From contig NC_090188.1 of the NCBI RefSeq assembly GCF_024679245.1, positions 35,176,951 to 35,240,950 on the forward strand: a stretch of 64,000 nt of DNA, given 5' to 3'. The notes beneath the pieces were generated by a model that saw nothing but the letters and a program-made list of their open reading frames with translations, was not told the DNA's origin and made no database searches. Shown here piece by piece: positions 21,799 through 32,184 of this stretch. A program made the translations under genes and the position numbers. The stretch's first letter is position 1, and each line of letters starts with the position of its first letter. Origin of the DNA: Pseudorasbora parva. Taxonomy: Eukaryota; Chordata; Actinopteri; Cypriniformes; Gobionidae.

Positions 21799-22256
21799 TT
21801 TTCTGGCTGCTGTTTTAAGGGCCCAAGTGTGCTCGTTGTACCACGGCGTTGGATTATTTGCTTTAATCTTCGCCGGGGAGCAACTATGTCTAAAGTGCTA
21901 GTAAAGAGAGAGTCAATAGTTTCTGTTGCAGCATCAAGTTCCTCTTGGCTATCTGTAATGCAGAGGAGATGAAACTGATGAGGAAGATTATGTACAAAGC
22001 AATCTTTAGTCGCAGCGGTTATTGTCCTGCCATATTTGAAGCGAGGGGATGGCTTTGCAGCCTTAGGTAAATTAAGTATACATGATATTAGGTAATGATC
22101 TGAGATGTCATCACTCTGCTGCAGAATTTTAACAGTATCAACATTTATTTCATGTGACATTATTAGATCTAAAGTATGATTAAGGCGATGAGTGGGTCCC
22201 GATACGTGTTGTCTAACTCCAATAGAGTTTATAATGTCTCTAAATGCCAATCCCAA
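21735..22256 (-). pseudogene. LINE endonuclease C-terminal half (remnant)
   Basis: Contains HVSGPTHRLNHTLDLIMS and the Asp-His of the endonuclease (SDDISDHYLISC), followed by linker sequence. A frameshift near 21790 moves the reading to the next segment. Confidence 0.7.
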
Positions 22257-22308
22257 TGCGTCTTTTTCATTATCTACATGTATATTAAAATCCCCAACAA
22301 TTAGTACT

Positions 22309-22851
22309 TTATCTACAGCTAATACTAACTCCGATACAAAACCAGATGAAAATATTGAAAATGAAAATATTATTATAAATTACAGCAACACCTCCCCCTT
22401 TACCTTTCAGACGTGGCTCATGTTTGCAACAATAATCTCGGGGGGTGCATTCATTTAAAGTAATGTAATCGTCAGGTTTTAGCCAGGTTTCTGTCAAACA
22501 CAGCACATCTAAGTTATGATCTATAATCATATCATTGACAACAAGCGTTTTTGGCGAAAGGGATCGAATATTCAGCAACCCAAGCTTTATCAATTTTTCA
22601 TCCGTATTATATCTGTTGTTTATTTGTTGGACATCAATTAAATTTTTACTGTTGAATGGTTTTGATGGTTTTTTGTATTTACTAATTCGGGGAACAGACA
22701 CAGTCTCTATATGATAATATCTAGGTGAAAGAGTCTCTATGTGCTGGGATTTAGCTGACTTTGGTGACGTGAGACAGCTAGCAGATGGTTGGTTTAGCCA
22801 GTTTGTCTGCTTCAATAAACAAATAAGATGTCTTTTAGCACTCACTATCAA
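22309..22851 (-). pseudogene. LINE endonuclease N-terminal half (remnant)
   Basis: Begins with a leader and reaches [28 protein letters not shown] and [13 protein letters not shown], the N-terminal motifs of an APE-type endonuclease. The catalytic Glu lies in LTETWL. The frame is interrupted near 22310 before the next segment. Confidence 0.75.
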
Positions 22852-23005
22852 GCTAGAATACCGATACTGGTAAAGTTTAAAATATATTTTTGTTTAATTC
22901 GGTAACAAGCTAGTTATATTTATAAGGCAAAACTAAAAATGGGTAACATTGATAAAAAAAAATTCAATAACATCAGTTCCCTTTCAGTAGGTCACGTTCG
23001 ACGTA

Positions 23006-23165
23006 CGTCAGAACTAGACCGACAAATGGGGATCACTTCTGGAGACCCTATCAGCTTAGAGATTTAGAAAACGGGCCAATGAACATTGGCGTGAGTGCTT
23101 TGCATAGCGCACCCCGCCCCGCAGTGCGGGTATAAAGCGGAGGCGCTCACCACGAACCATTGTCA
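23006..23165 (+). repeat. DIRS left inverted terminal repeat
   Basis: Pairs with 28043-28193 in inverse orientation, with a few mismatches. It contains GTATAAAGCGG (about 23130), a TATA-like box that could start the genomic transcript. Confidence 0.8.
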
Positions 23166-23530
23166 TTCACTTCGGAGCCGAACGGCGTTGATGAAGCATC
23201 TGACTGCCTGCTATCAAGCGAGAGAGAGAGAAAGCGTGTGCCGGGGGAAATCGCTCTTGTGTTGGCCAGACGGCACAAGACAGCGCGACCGCGATCTCAC
23301 TGCTGCTGAGAGAGCTGCTGTTTTCACAGCAAACTGAGCAAATTACAAACACACATACACCACACACAGTTGGTTCGGTGGGCGTGTTCCTTTTTCTGGT
23401 GAGAGCAGAAAACAGGTTGCACACAATCCTGTCATTTCTGCCGCGATCGATCCCTGGGTGCTTCAACACCTAAAAGAGCGAATTCTCCTCACAAAAAGAG
23501 CTACACGGGTGAAGTGCCGTCCTTTTCAGG

Positions 23531-25435
23531 ATGTCTTTCCACCCGTGCGTTTCTGGATGCGGTCGTTCCCTGTCGCCCGCTGACGGTCACAAGCGCTGTA
23601 TCATGTGTCTGGGCTTACAGCACGTTGAGGCAGCGTTTGTGGATAGTTCGTGTTCTCACTGCGGGAACATGACTATCGCGGCGCTGAGGTCGAAACTCGC
23701 CTTCCTCCGGGAAGGGGGAGTCCCCCTACCCATAGCTCAATCTAGGTCTATTCCTGCCCAGCAGAATAGACCTACTTTGATGGATGGCCGGGGTGACCTG
23801 AGGATTACGGTTAGGACAGACCCGTCGAGTGAGCCTCCGCGGGACCCTAATCCCTCACGAGCGCCGCAGCCGGTGGCGTTTTCGGGAGACCCCGTCGGCC
23901 CCCCACATGCGCGACCGACAGTGTCTTTTGGGGCACCCGCGGACGAACAGATGTCGATCGCTGCATCGGAGGGGGAGTTTCAGTCCTCTGGAGATGAAGA
24001 TTCGACTGTACTGCCTCCCTCTGGGAGAGTGGCAACGGTCGAGTCGGACCCGGAGTTAATGGCTATGCTTTCCCGTGCCACCGAAAAGGTCGGGCTTGAG
24101 TGGAACCCTCCACCACGTCCCGAGCCTTCTAGGTTGGACGATTGGTTTCTCGGGGCGGGCCGCGCTGGTTCTCAGCGTCCCGCCCTGTTACCTTTCTTCC
24201 CGGAGGTGCATGAGGAGCTGACTAGGTCGTGGAAAGCACAGTTTAGCGCCCGCGGGCGACCTAGTGGCTCCTCCCCCCTCACTACCCTTGACGGCGGGCA
24301 GGCCAGGGGGTATGAGGGTCTCCCGCATGTGGAGCGGGCGGTCGCGATGCAACTGTGTCCGACGTCCGCCTCCGCCTGGTGCGGGGACCCAAAGCTCCCG
24401 TCCGGGGCTTGTAGGTTCTCTTCCGGTCTGACCGCGAAGGCCTATGGGTCCTGTGGCCAGGCCACGTCCGCCCTGCATGCCATGGCGTTGCTTCAGGTGC
24501 ATCAAGCACAGGCACTTATGGACATGCACGAGGGTAGTCCTGGCCCAGAGCTCCTCCGGGAGCTCCGGGCGGCGACGGACCTCACCCTGCGGGCGATGAA
24601 AACCGCTGCCCGTACTATTGGCCAGGCAATGTCCACTTTGGTGGTCCAGGAGCGGCATCTCTGGCTCAACCTGGCCGACATGGGGGAGACCGATAAGTCC
24701 CGGTTCCTGGACTCCCCTATTTCGTCGGCTGGGTTGTTCGGCAACGCAGTCGAGAGCTTTGTCCAGCAGTTCTCGGCCGCCCAGAAGCAGACGGCACATC
24801 CTGCCATTCGGCACATCCTGCCCCGGCGGTCCGCTGCTGCCTCCACCCCGCCGCCGGCGGCAGCACCTCCGCCTGCTCGTCGCCGAGGGCGTCCGCCCGC
24901 CGCCATTATGCTCCCGCCGCCCAGCAGCAGCCTCCATGCGGGCGTAGACGTGGAGCCGGCCGCGGGAAGGACGTCCAGCCCACTCAGACCGCTGCCAAGC
25001 CAGGTGGCCAGCGCCGTCGTAAGAGACCCTGAGACGGGCCACCCAGAGATGGGGGATCCTGCTCAACAGGAAGTGGCAGCAGCACCACTTCCTCCCCCCG
25101 GAGGAGGGCCGGGGGGCTTTCCTGTGACTATGACATCTGTCCCACCACTGGCCACCGAAATCTCTGGGTGCCTAGAGAGTGCGCCTGGCGGTGTGCGACG
25201 CTTCCATGCCTTGCCGCCCTCAGGCGCCTCTGCAATCGTCAGCAGGGACAGAGGGGAGGCCGCATGGGGGCGTCCCGCGCCCCCTCAGCGGAAGCAGGTA
25301 GGTGTTGCCACGCGCACGCAGACCCCACCCTCGAGCCGTCCGGGTCGGGTTCCTGCATGCCGCCACGCTGCCCCGCTGCGGGTACGTCTGTGGTGCCGTG
25401 GGTCCTGCCTGGACTGTCGCTGGGAGCATGGCTAG
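23531..25435 (+). CDS. DIRS gag-like ORF (634 aa)
   Basis: Starts MSFHPCVSGCGRSLSPADGH and has an N-terminal Cys/His cluster (CVSGCGR, HKRCIMC, CSHCGN; residues 6-55) typical of fish DIRS ORF1. It continues through a Pro-rich acidic middle and a helical region (about 300-410: AMALLQVHQAQALMDMHEG, RELRAATDLTLRAMKTAAR) that probably forms the capsid-like part. A Pro/Ala/Arg-rich C-terminus overlaps the start of the RT region in another frame. The role is packaging of element RNA. The frame is open throughout, but the pol part of this copy is broken. Confidence 0.7.
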   Translation: MSFHPCVSGCGRSLSPADGHKRCIMCLGLQHVEAAFVDSSCSHCGNMTIAALRSKLAFLREGGVPLPIAQSRSIPAQQNRPTLMDGRGDLRITVRTDPSSEPPRDPNPSRAPQPVAFSGDPVGPPHARPTVSFGAPADEQMSIAASEGEFQSSGDEDSTVLPPSGRVATVESDPELMAMLSRATEKVGLEWNPPPRPEPSRLDDWFLGAGRAGSQRPALLPFFPEVHEELTRSWKAQFSARGRPSGSSPLTTLDGGQARGYEGLPHVERAVAMQLCPTSASAWCGDPKLPSGACRFSSGLTAKAYGSCGQATSALHAMALLQVHQAQALMDMHEGSPGPELLRELRAATDLTLRAMKTAARTIGQAMSTLVVQERHLWLNLADMGETDKSRFLDSPISSAGLFGNAVESFVQQFSAAQKQTAHPAIRHILPRRSAAASTPPPAAAPPPARRRGRPPAAIMLPPPSSSLHAGVDVEPAAGRTSSPLRPLPSQVASAVVRDPETGHPEMGDPAQQEVAAAPLPPPGGGPGGFPVTMTSVPPLATEISGCLESAPGGVRRFHALPPSGASAIVSRDRGEAAWGRPAPPQRKQVGVATRTQTPPSSRPGRVPACRHAAPLRVRLWCRGSCLDCRWEHG

Positions 25436-25436
25436 T

Positions 25437-26683
25437 GCTGTCCAGCCCGTCCCGCGGGCTCTTCCGCACCATCAGACTCGGCTGTGCGATTCAGTTCGCC
25501 CAGCGTCCCCCCAAGAACAGAGGCGCTCTCTTCACCTCTGTGTTGAGGGTGTTCGCCCCGGTGCTTCAGGCGGGGACCGCAGTCCTACTGGCGAAGGACG
25601 CAACCGAGCCGGTCCCTCCTGCCGATATGAAGACCGGCTTTTTCAGCCCGTACTTCATTGTACCCAAGAAAAGCGGCGGGTTACGGCCGATCTTGGATCT
25701 GCGGTTCTTAAACCGGTCCTGTCTCAGGCTACTGGTCAGAATGCTAACACAGGAACGCGTCCTCTGACGCATCCGTCCCTGAGATTGGCCTGCAGCGATC
25801 GACCGGAAGGACGCGTACTGGCATGTCTCGGTTCTTCCGCAACACAGGTCGTTTCCCGCTCTGTGTTCGGCGAACGAGCATTTTAGTACGAGGTCCCACC
25901 CTTCGGGCTTTAGGTGCTCGAGCACCTCAGCCAGTGGGGGCTTCAGGTCAACTGGGAGAAGAGCAAACCCTGCCAATGCAGAGGTTTCCTTTTCCCGGAA
26001 TGGAGCTGGATTCGGTTGCCCTGACAGCGCACCTCACCGGGGAGCGCGTCCAGTCGGTGTTGGACTGCTTGAATTCGTTCAAATGCAGGATGGCGGTCCC
26101 ACTGAAACTATTTCAGAGACTCCTGGGGCATATGGCACCCGGAGCGGCAGGCGCGCCGCTCAGGGTGCTTCATATGAGACCGCTTCAACGCTGGCTACTC
26201 GGCCGAGTCCCGAGGTGGCCGTGGCACAGCGGATCCCTCCGTGTCCTAGTTACACCGAGATACTGCTCAACCTTCAGACCATGGGTGGACCCTGGGGTTC
26301 TACGGGCGGGGGTCAGGACGCCGCTCCAGGGCAAGCACGTTCTGGTCTGCGCGGACAGCACGGCGGTTGTAGCGTACATCAACAGACAGGGTGGTCTACG
26401 CTCCCGTCGCATGTCACAACTCGCCCGCCACCTCCTGTCATGGAGTCTGAAGTATCTGAGGTCACTTCGTGCCACTCACATTACGGGCCGGCTCAAGCGT
26501 GCGGCCGACGAGTGGAGACTCCATCCCCAAGTAATCCAGCTGATTTGGGATCGCTTCGGGACCGCACAGGTAGACCTGTTTGCCGCCCCGGACACGGCCC
26601 ATTGCCAGTTGTTTTACTCCCTGACTGAGGAGACCCTCAGCACGGAGGCGCTGGCACACAGCTGGCCCCGGGGCCTACGCTAA
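25437..26683 (+). pseudogene. DIRS reverse transcriptase-RNase H region, YxDD deleted
   Basis: The first part is readable to 25767 (FTSVLRVFAPVLQAG, EPVPPADMKTGFFSPYFIVPKKSGG, RPILDLRFLNRS). A frameshift follows, then motif A (DRKDAYWHVSVLP). Near 25910 the text jumps from P-F-G-L to GLQVNWEKSK, so the stretch that should hold the Y-L-D-D box is missing. The RNase H-like region (VLVCADSTAVVAYINRQGG, HITGRLKRAADEW, VDLFA) continues to 26683 in the frame starting at 25823. No active RT is possible. Confidence 0.75.
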
Positions 26684-26721
26684 CATGCGTTTTCCCCAGT
26701 GAGCCTTCTTGCACAGACACT

Positions 26722-27440
26722 GTGCATGGTCAGGGAGGACGAGGAGCAGGGCCCGTTGACATGGTTACGGGAACTAGTGCTCCTTGCGACAGCACCTCCT
26801 TGGCCCAATCCTCTGAGGAAGGACCTCCTGACTTAGAGACGGGGCACCCTCCGGCACCCGTGGTCCTGGGACGGGACACGGAGGTTCTAGGTGGCCTGCC
26901 ACAGGCTGTGGCAGACACAATCACTTCCGCTAGAGCTCCCTCTACGAGGCACCTCTATGCGTTGAAGTGGAACCTGTTCGTCGACTGGTGCTCTTCTCGT
27001 CGAGAAGACCCCCGAAGATGTTTGGTCAGGGCCGTGCTTTCCTTCCTACAAGATGGGTTGGAGAGAAGGCTGTCTCCCTCCACCCTCAAGGTGTATGTGG
27101 CTGCTATCGCTGCACATCACGAACTAGTAGAAGGTAAGTCTATGGGGAAGCACGACCTGATCATCAGGTTCCTGAGGGGCGCGAGGAGATTAAATCCGCC
27201 TCGACCCCCCTCTATACCTTCTTGGCATATGAGTCCCAAGACGTGCCCTGCCCGCTCGGGATTAGAGCCCACTCCACTAGGGGTGTAGCCTCTTCCTGGG
27301 CGCTGGCTCATGGCGCCTCGCTGACAGATATTTGTAGAGCTGCGGGCTGGGCAACACCCAACACGTTCGCTAGATTTTATAGCTTGTGTGTAGAACTGGT
27401 CTCTTCCCGTGTACTCACTCCTCAGAGTCAGAGGCACCGA
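26722..27440 (+). pseudogene. DIRS tyrosine recombinase, central part deleted
   Basis: The N-terminal SAM-like part (SARAPSTRHLYALKWNLFVDW, LSPSTLKVYVAAIAAHH, IIRFLRGARRLNPPRP) ends at PSW near 27225. It joins straight to the C-terminal catalytic part in another frame (AYESQDVPCPLGIRAHSTRG, WATPNTFARFYSL). His-x-x-Arg (HSTR) and the nucleophile Tyr (RFY) remain, but the middle with the first catalytic Arg is gone. Inactive. Confidence 0.75.
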
Positions 27441-27941
27441 AGTGCCCGTTCTAGTGTCGGCTTGCTAGTATGTGCGCTTATTTGCTCCAGTCGAGTTCCC
27501 CAGCATGGCGAACCCTGTCGAGTCCTCCGCAACCCTCGGCAGTCAGACGTGGTGGAGCGTCTGACGCCAGGTCTAACACTTGTATGCAGTTGGAACTTGT
27601 GTTAGGCTGGGTTCCATATGTAGTGACCCCCATGGTGGTCCCATATGCGTATTCTCCACGGTTCAGATACCTACGGCGAGCCCATGTCTTTCCCTTGGCA
27701 GAGCCCGCTCTGCCGTCTCAGTTCGGTGTCTGCCCTCCGCCCATCTGGGCCGGGGCCACCCCTGGGACTCCCGTATGTAGTACTGCCCACGGCCAGTCCA
27801 TACGTGTTTTCCACACATTATCTCCTTCGTGATAAGTGTGGCTTCCGGAGCGGCCCCCAGGGGCACGCTTTCCCAGCGTTATCCAATAGTCCACTGTTTG
27901 GGTCTTTTGGGATAGCAGTGGGCTCTCCCTGCAGGAAATTC

Positions 27942-27962
27942 CCCTGAAGGAGGGAACGGAGA
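27942..27962. repeat. DIRS internal complementary region
   Basis: CCCTGAAGGAGGGAACGGAG is the reverse complement of the outer right terminus at 28195-28215. The adjoining GACGTGCGTC resembles the left terminus (GACGTACGTC). Confidence 0.75.
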
Positions 27963-28042
27963 CGTGCGTCCCGTCGCCACAGTTGCTGTACCATCACTGC
28001 AGCTTGAGCCGTGGTTCGGCTTCTCAGTGAAAAACAATGGTT

Positions 28043-28193
28043 CGTGGTGAGCGCCTCCGCTTTATACCCACGCTGCGGAGCAGGGTGCGCTATGTAAAGC
28101 ATTCACGCCAATGTTCATTGGCCCGTTTTCTAAATCTCGAAGCTGATAGGGTCTCCAGAAGTGATCCCCATTCGTCGGTCTAGTTCTGACATA
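28043..28193 (-). repeat. DIRS right inverted terminal repeat
   Basis: Reverse complement of 23006-23165 with scattered mismatches, followed by a unique outer segment ending near 28226. Confidence 0.8.
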
Positions 28194-28226
28194 TGTCTCC
28201 GTTCCCTCCTTCAGGGAACGAGGGTT

Positions 28227-28911
28227 ACCATACGTAACCAAGACATTATACTGTAATGAAGAGGAATTTCGTGTAAGATTCATAACATATACTGTGTTTT
28301 GCATGTAAGATTTTCCATGATGAAAGCATTGTTGATTAGTAGTAGCTACAGCTAACTTAGTTCTAAAAAAAAGTTCCTGGATGCTGTGTACTAGCTTTTA
28401 CACATGCTTTTTGTAATCTAAAGTTAAATTTTGCGAAATTCAACACGACAGCGATCAACTTGAGCTAAACATATTGAGTATTTATCATCTCTACTAATGG
28501 CTAAGTGTATAATATTGTAACTTTATGCTAAGTAATGTTATGCTATATTAGGCAGCTACATGTTCTAGTGATACATGCTTCATGAAAACATAAACCGAAA
28601 AAATGTATAATCAAAATGAAAGATTACCTGTCCAGCAGAAATACAGCCAGCAAGGGGTCGTTGTTCAGCCCCTTGAGGTCCCTCAGTTCTCGACATTGTG
28701 GGAAAGCCACGCTGATATTAACTCACGTTTGATTTCTTTGTTTATCCAAAGACTTTTTGTGCATTGCCTTTACATGTAGGCCTACTGTCTTCCTTTTTTG
28801 TTGCATTGTTTGCCTTCCCTGACTGCAAAACCCGGCACCGTGCATTTTGGATGCTTTTGCTCTTCCTAGGGGTGCGCGCATGTGTGGGCAGAACCTGTAG
28901 CGAAAGCGGTG
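28227..28911. other. Middle section of the split TTAA element
   Basis: No gene. Position between the DIRS and the hAT, and the matching outer ends at 19620 and 30588, make this interior sequence of the older TTAA element. Confidence 0.5.
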
Positions 28912-28919
28912 GTTGCCAT

Positions 28920-30400
28920 TAGGGATGTCCCGATCAGGTTTTTTTGCCCTCGAGTCCGAGTCATTTGATTTTGAGTATCTGCCGATACAGAGTCCCGATC
29001 CGATACTGCTATAATACATAAAAAAAGAATAAAGAAGAGCGAAAAAACGAACCAGGATGTTCCTTATTTTTTATTTTATTCACCTTATTTTAACATTCAA
29101 CAACTCTAACAAACAGAGCACTTCTGTGAGGTAGCTTGAACAATCAAGTAATAAATAAACATAAATTCTTCACTTTTGGATTTTAGTGGAACAGTAAATA
29201 TAAAAAATTCCGAGACCGGAGTTGCACCGAGCAGGAAGTACAACGACGATATCAAAAGCACACCCATACTTTTACAGATGCAGAATAATTAATTATTTTG
29301 GTGTGAAATAAACATTTATGGAAATTAAATTAAATTAAATAATCTGCTCCCAAAAATCCCGAAAAAAGTCTGTTAGTGCCTCAGTGACAACTTCACTCAG
29401 AGAAGCTGTCGATCTCAGCTGTCAATCATGACGTCACACAGCCGATTTTATAGCATCAAATAACTAACTAAAACTAAACTTATTAAAAAAACGAACACTT
29501 GAAAAAATATTTGAAGTGTAATTTGATTGAAGTGTAATTAACAATGCTTTTCAGGTTTTTATAGGTCTAACATTAGTTTTTAGGTAGATAAATTGAATAA
29601 AGTAGGCTAATCAAATGTAAAATAGCTGTATATTTAACTGTTTAAATTAAAGACTAATCCTTACAAAAGCTATTCGATCAAGAGCAGTGAGTGATTCCTT
29701 ATCTTTTGTTTGTGATTGAACAGACAGCAGTAAAGGCTACTGCCCCTTTAAGACCTAATGGAAGGCTCTGCGCCGTCTTTCTCGACTGTATAAAATCCTC
29801 TTAAGGCATATTCAGACTATGTCTGCTTGGATACTCATCAAGATGGACATGTTGACATACTTCTTGTGTGAGTTGGTCCGTTTAAGCACAAGACTTGAAC
29901 GAGAACTCAATATTTGCGTGCTGTGAGACGAATGCGCGCTTTCGGATGATGCAAAGAGACAGATCAGCGCGCGCGTTCTCATTCGCGTCTTCTGGCGAAT
30001 ATACCCGGGGGATGACTGTGAAAATGACTGCTCATATTCGAACATACGGCAGCACTCGCATGCATTGAACAAAGTTTACACAGATAGACCGTTTTGCCCA
30101 CGTTTTTCTTTTATTAGCGCTGTTGTAATGTATCACTGAGGAGCCAGCACGTGTATCCATCTACAGAAACATACATAACGCATTATTTTCAAGTTACAAC
30201 CCATATTATTGATGCGTCATCAGATGTGAGATGAACCACGGTGCAAGTGCGAACCTTTTACATGGCATCCCTGCTCACCTCACCCCAGAAAATATAAATA
30301 TCCGAGTCCTGATCGGGATGTAACGTCCGATTCCGATCAAGTCTGAAATCACGTGATCTGGCCCGATTTACGATCACGTGATTGGATCGGGACATCCCTA
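28920..30400. mobile_element. Non-autonomous hAT element, 8-bp TSD
   Basis: Perfect 8-bp duplication GTTGCCAT at 28912-28919 and 30401-30408. The inverted ends are TAGGGATGTCCCGATC on both sides. The interior (1481 bp) is AT-rich and carries no transposase. Confidence 0.9.
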
Positions 30401-30592
30401 GTTGCCATAGTAGCGGGAGAGAGGGACAGTCGACCAAGCCAATCATTTTTTTCGTCCCGAACTTGATTAACTTGATTTTTATACTCTCTTTTTCAGAGTA
30501 TTTACATTTTAATTATGTATTGCCATATAAAGCAAGTTTAAACAAATTTGGACAAAAGTTTTTTAGATCATTCCTACCTACACTACCTTTAA

Positions 30593-31106
30593 AAAACTCT
30601 GAACCGTCTTCAGATATTAGATTGTTTAGAGCAAGCTTCAGACATGCAAACTCGCGTGGATGTTTATGCACAAAGGAGTCTATCTAAGAGAGTCCAACAG
30701 ATGAATTGAAGGATTCTCTGACCAGGAACTTGCTCCAGGAACTTTGGAGTGGTACTCGACCTCAGGGACAAGGGTCTAAATTAAGTTTCGGGGTAAAAAT
30801 GTCCCTAATCGTGACGTAGTACTTTTTAAAGTTTAGGAACTTTCGGGGTGGGACTTGGGTGCTGAAGACGCTGATTGTTTGAGTTCATGCAGTATTTTTA
30901 AAAAGACATTTTTGACTAATTGGGGGCCTTTTGTACAACCCTCACTAATTTTAGAAGCACCCTCATACCCAGAGCTTGTAGCCATGGAATTTTGAGCTCT
31001 CTGAAAAAAAAAAAAAAAAAAGCATTGATGTGGGGCCAACGCCCCCCACTCATATGTGAAGGGTCTATAAGATATGGGCATGAAGGCTCACATCTGGTGA
31101 CATGTA
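30593..31106. other. Unassigned stretch
   Basis: No gene. Contains an A-run at about 31004-31021 and diffuse repeat-like text near 30700-30850 (GGAACTTGCTCCAGGAAC). Confidence 0.35.
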
Positions 31107-31464
31107 CCTAATAAGGATTTCTAAAGTTGGGACACTGTACAAATTGTGGATAAAAAAGAATGCAATGCTGTGGAAGTTTCAGATTTCAATATTTTATTCA
31201 GAACACAACATAGATGACATATCAAATGTTTAAACTGAAAAAATGTATGATTTTAAGGGAAAAAATAAGTTATTTTTAAATTTCATGGTATCAACACATC
31301 TCAAAAAAGACAAGGCCATGTTTACCACTGTGTGGCATCCCCTTTTTTGTCTGCAAACATCTGGGGACTGAGGAGACAAGTTGCTCAAGTTTAGGAATAT
31401 AAATTTTGTCCCATTCTTGTCTAATACAGGCTTCTAGTTGCTCAACTGTCTTAGGTCTTCTTTG

Positions 31465-31633
31465 TCACATCTTCATTTTTATGATGTGCCAAATGTTTTC
31501 TATGGGTGAAAGATCTGGACTGCTGGCTGGCCATTTCAGTACCCGGATCCTTCTTCTATGAAGCCGTGATGTTGTAATTGATGCAGTATGTGGTCTGGAA
31601 TTGTCATGTTGGAAAATGCAAGGTCTTCTCTGA
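31465..31633 (-). pseudogene. Tc1 transposase C-terminal catalytic part
   Basis: On the minus strand CIFQHDNSRPHTA holds the second catalytic Asp, and SPDLSPIENIWHIIK the Glu. There are 34 residues between them, the DD34E spacing of Tc1. It is separated from the rest of the gene by the 31634-33170 insertion. Confidence 0.8.
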
Positions 31634-32184
31634 GGCCCCGTCCACACGAAGCCAAGGCTTTCCCTTTTCTCCTCGTTTCAAGAAATACCTGCGTCCACAC
31701 GAGAGCAATGAAAACGACTCAAAACTATGTACTATATGCCAGGTCAGTGTGTGGCTCTGTAATTCTGCCCCAGAAATACACTAAAAACAGAGAAGAAGAG
31801 TTGTGGCTAGCAGGGGTATAGCAGTGGTTGGAGGTGAGGCAAAATCTCACGATAAAATAACAATAAATACATTTGTTACTTAACAGATGTGTTTTATTAA
31901 TGCCTACACCAACCCTAAACCTACCCTTACAATAATAAAAATACGGTAATTAAATGACGCAATATTGATGTGCGCATGCCCAGTGCCCGTAGTTGTATCC
32001 CTCAACTCTTTCACAATGCTGGACTTAGTGTGATGACATTACCGTTTCGTAAAATATATGGATTGGCTGTACACACGAAAACGCAATATTGTCGTTTTCA
32101 GATTTATCCACTCTGAGACCCGGTTTCAGAAAATATCGGATTCATGCTTCCAAAATGCCGAATCCGTGTGGATGAAATGCTAAT

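Larger units (their letters stand above)
19962..22870 (-). mobile_element. L2/CR1-superfamily LINE, minus strand, RT core deleted
   Basis: On the minus strand the element reads endonuclease (22851-22309), more ORF2 (22256-21735, 21798-21316), then C-terminal region (21296-20835), and a long 3' UTR. It ends at about 19964 in the tail AAGCGCTATATAAATAAAG with TTGATT repeats. The same tail occurs at 48287-48375 and 62907-63060. At about 21310 the reading jumps from the start of RT (PIPTRLLKEILPEVIDP) to sequence well beyond the catalytic box (SSRLDYCNALLGG), so the whole RT palm is missing. Both ends survive, giving a non-autonomous copy. Confidence 0.8.
22977..28226 (+). mobile_element. DIRS1-type tyrosine-recombinase retrotransposon, internally deleted
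   Basis: Inverted terminal repeats (matching tracts 23006-23165 and 28043-28193) enclose gag, RT-RNase H and tyrosine-recombinase regions. Just inside the right repeat, 27942-27962 is complementary to the outer terminus (28195-28215); this internal complementary region is a DIRS hallmark used in circular-intermediate replication. There is no target duplication, as expected. Coding is GC-rich compared with its surroundings. RT and recombinase both lack their catalytic cores, so the copy is defective. Confidence 0.85.
19620..30588. mobile_element. TTAA element whose ends are 11 kb apart (nested host)
   Basis: Left end: TTAA 19616-19619, then AGGTGGGGTAGGTAAG. Right end: TTAA 30589-30592 preceded by the reverse complement of AGGTAGTGTAGGTAGG. 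Over about 120 bp the two ends align as inverted repeats, sharing CCAAATTTGTTTAAA, CAATACATAATTAAAATGT and the adjoining AT-rich motif. The element's own sequence lies at about 19620-19961, 22871-22976, 28227-28919 and 30409-30588. The remainder is a LINE, a DIRS element and a hAT that inserted later. Confidence 0.75.

Noticed and set aside
24188..25066. A 292-codon minus-strand frame
   Set aside because: It is the antisense of the GC-rich DIRS gag; the plus-strand frame has the domain evidence.
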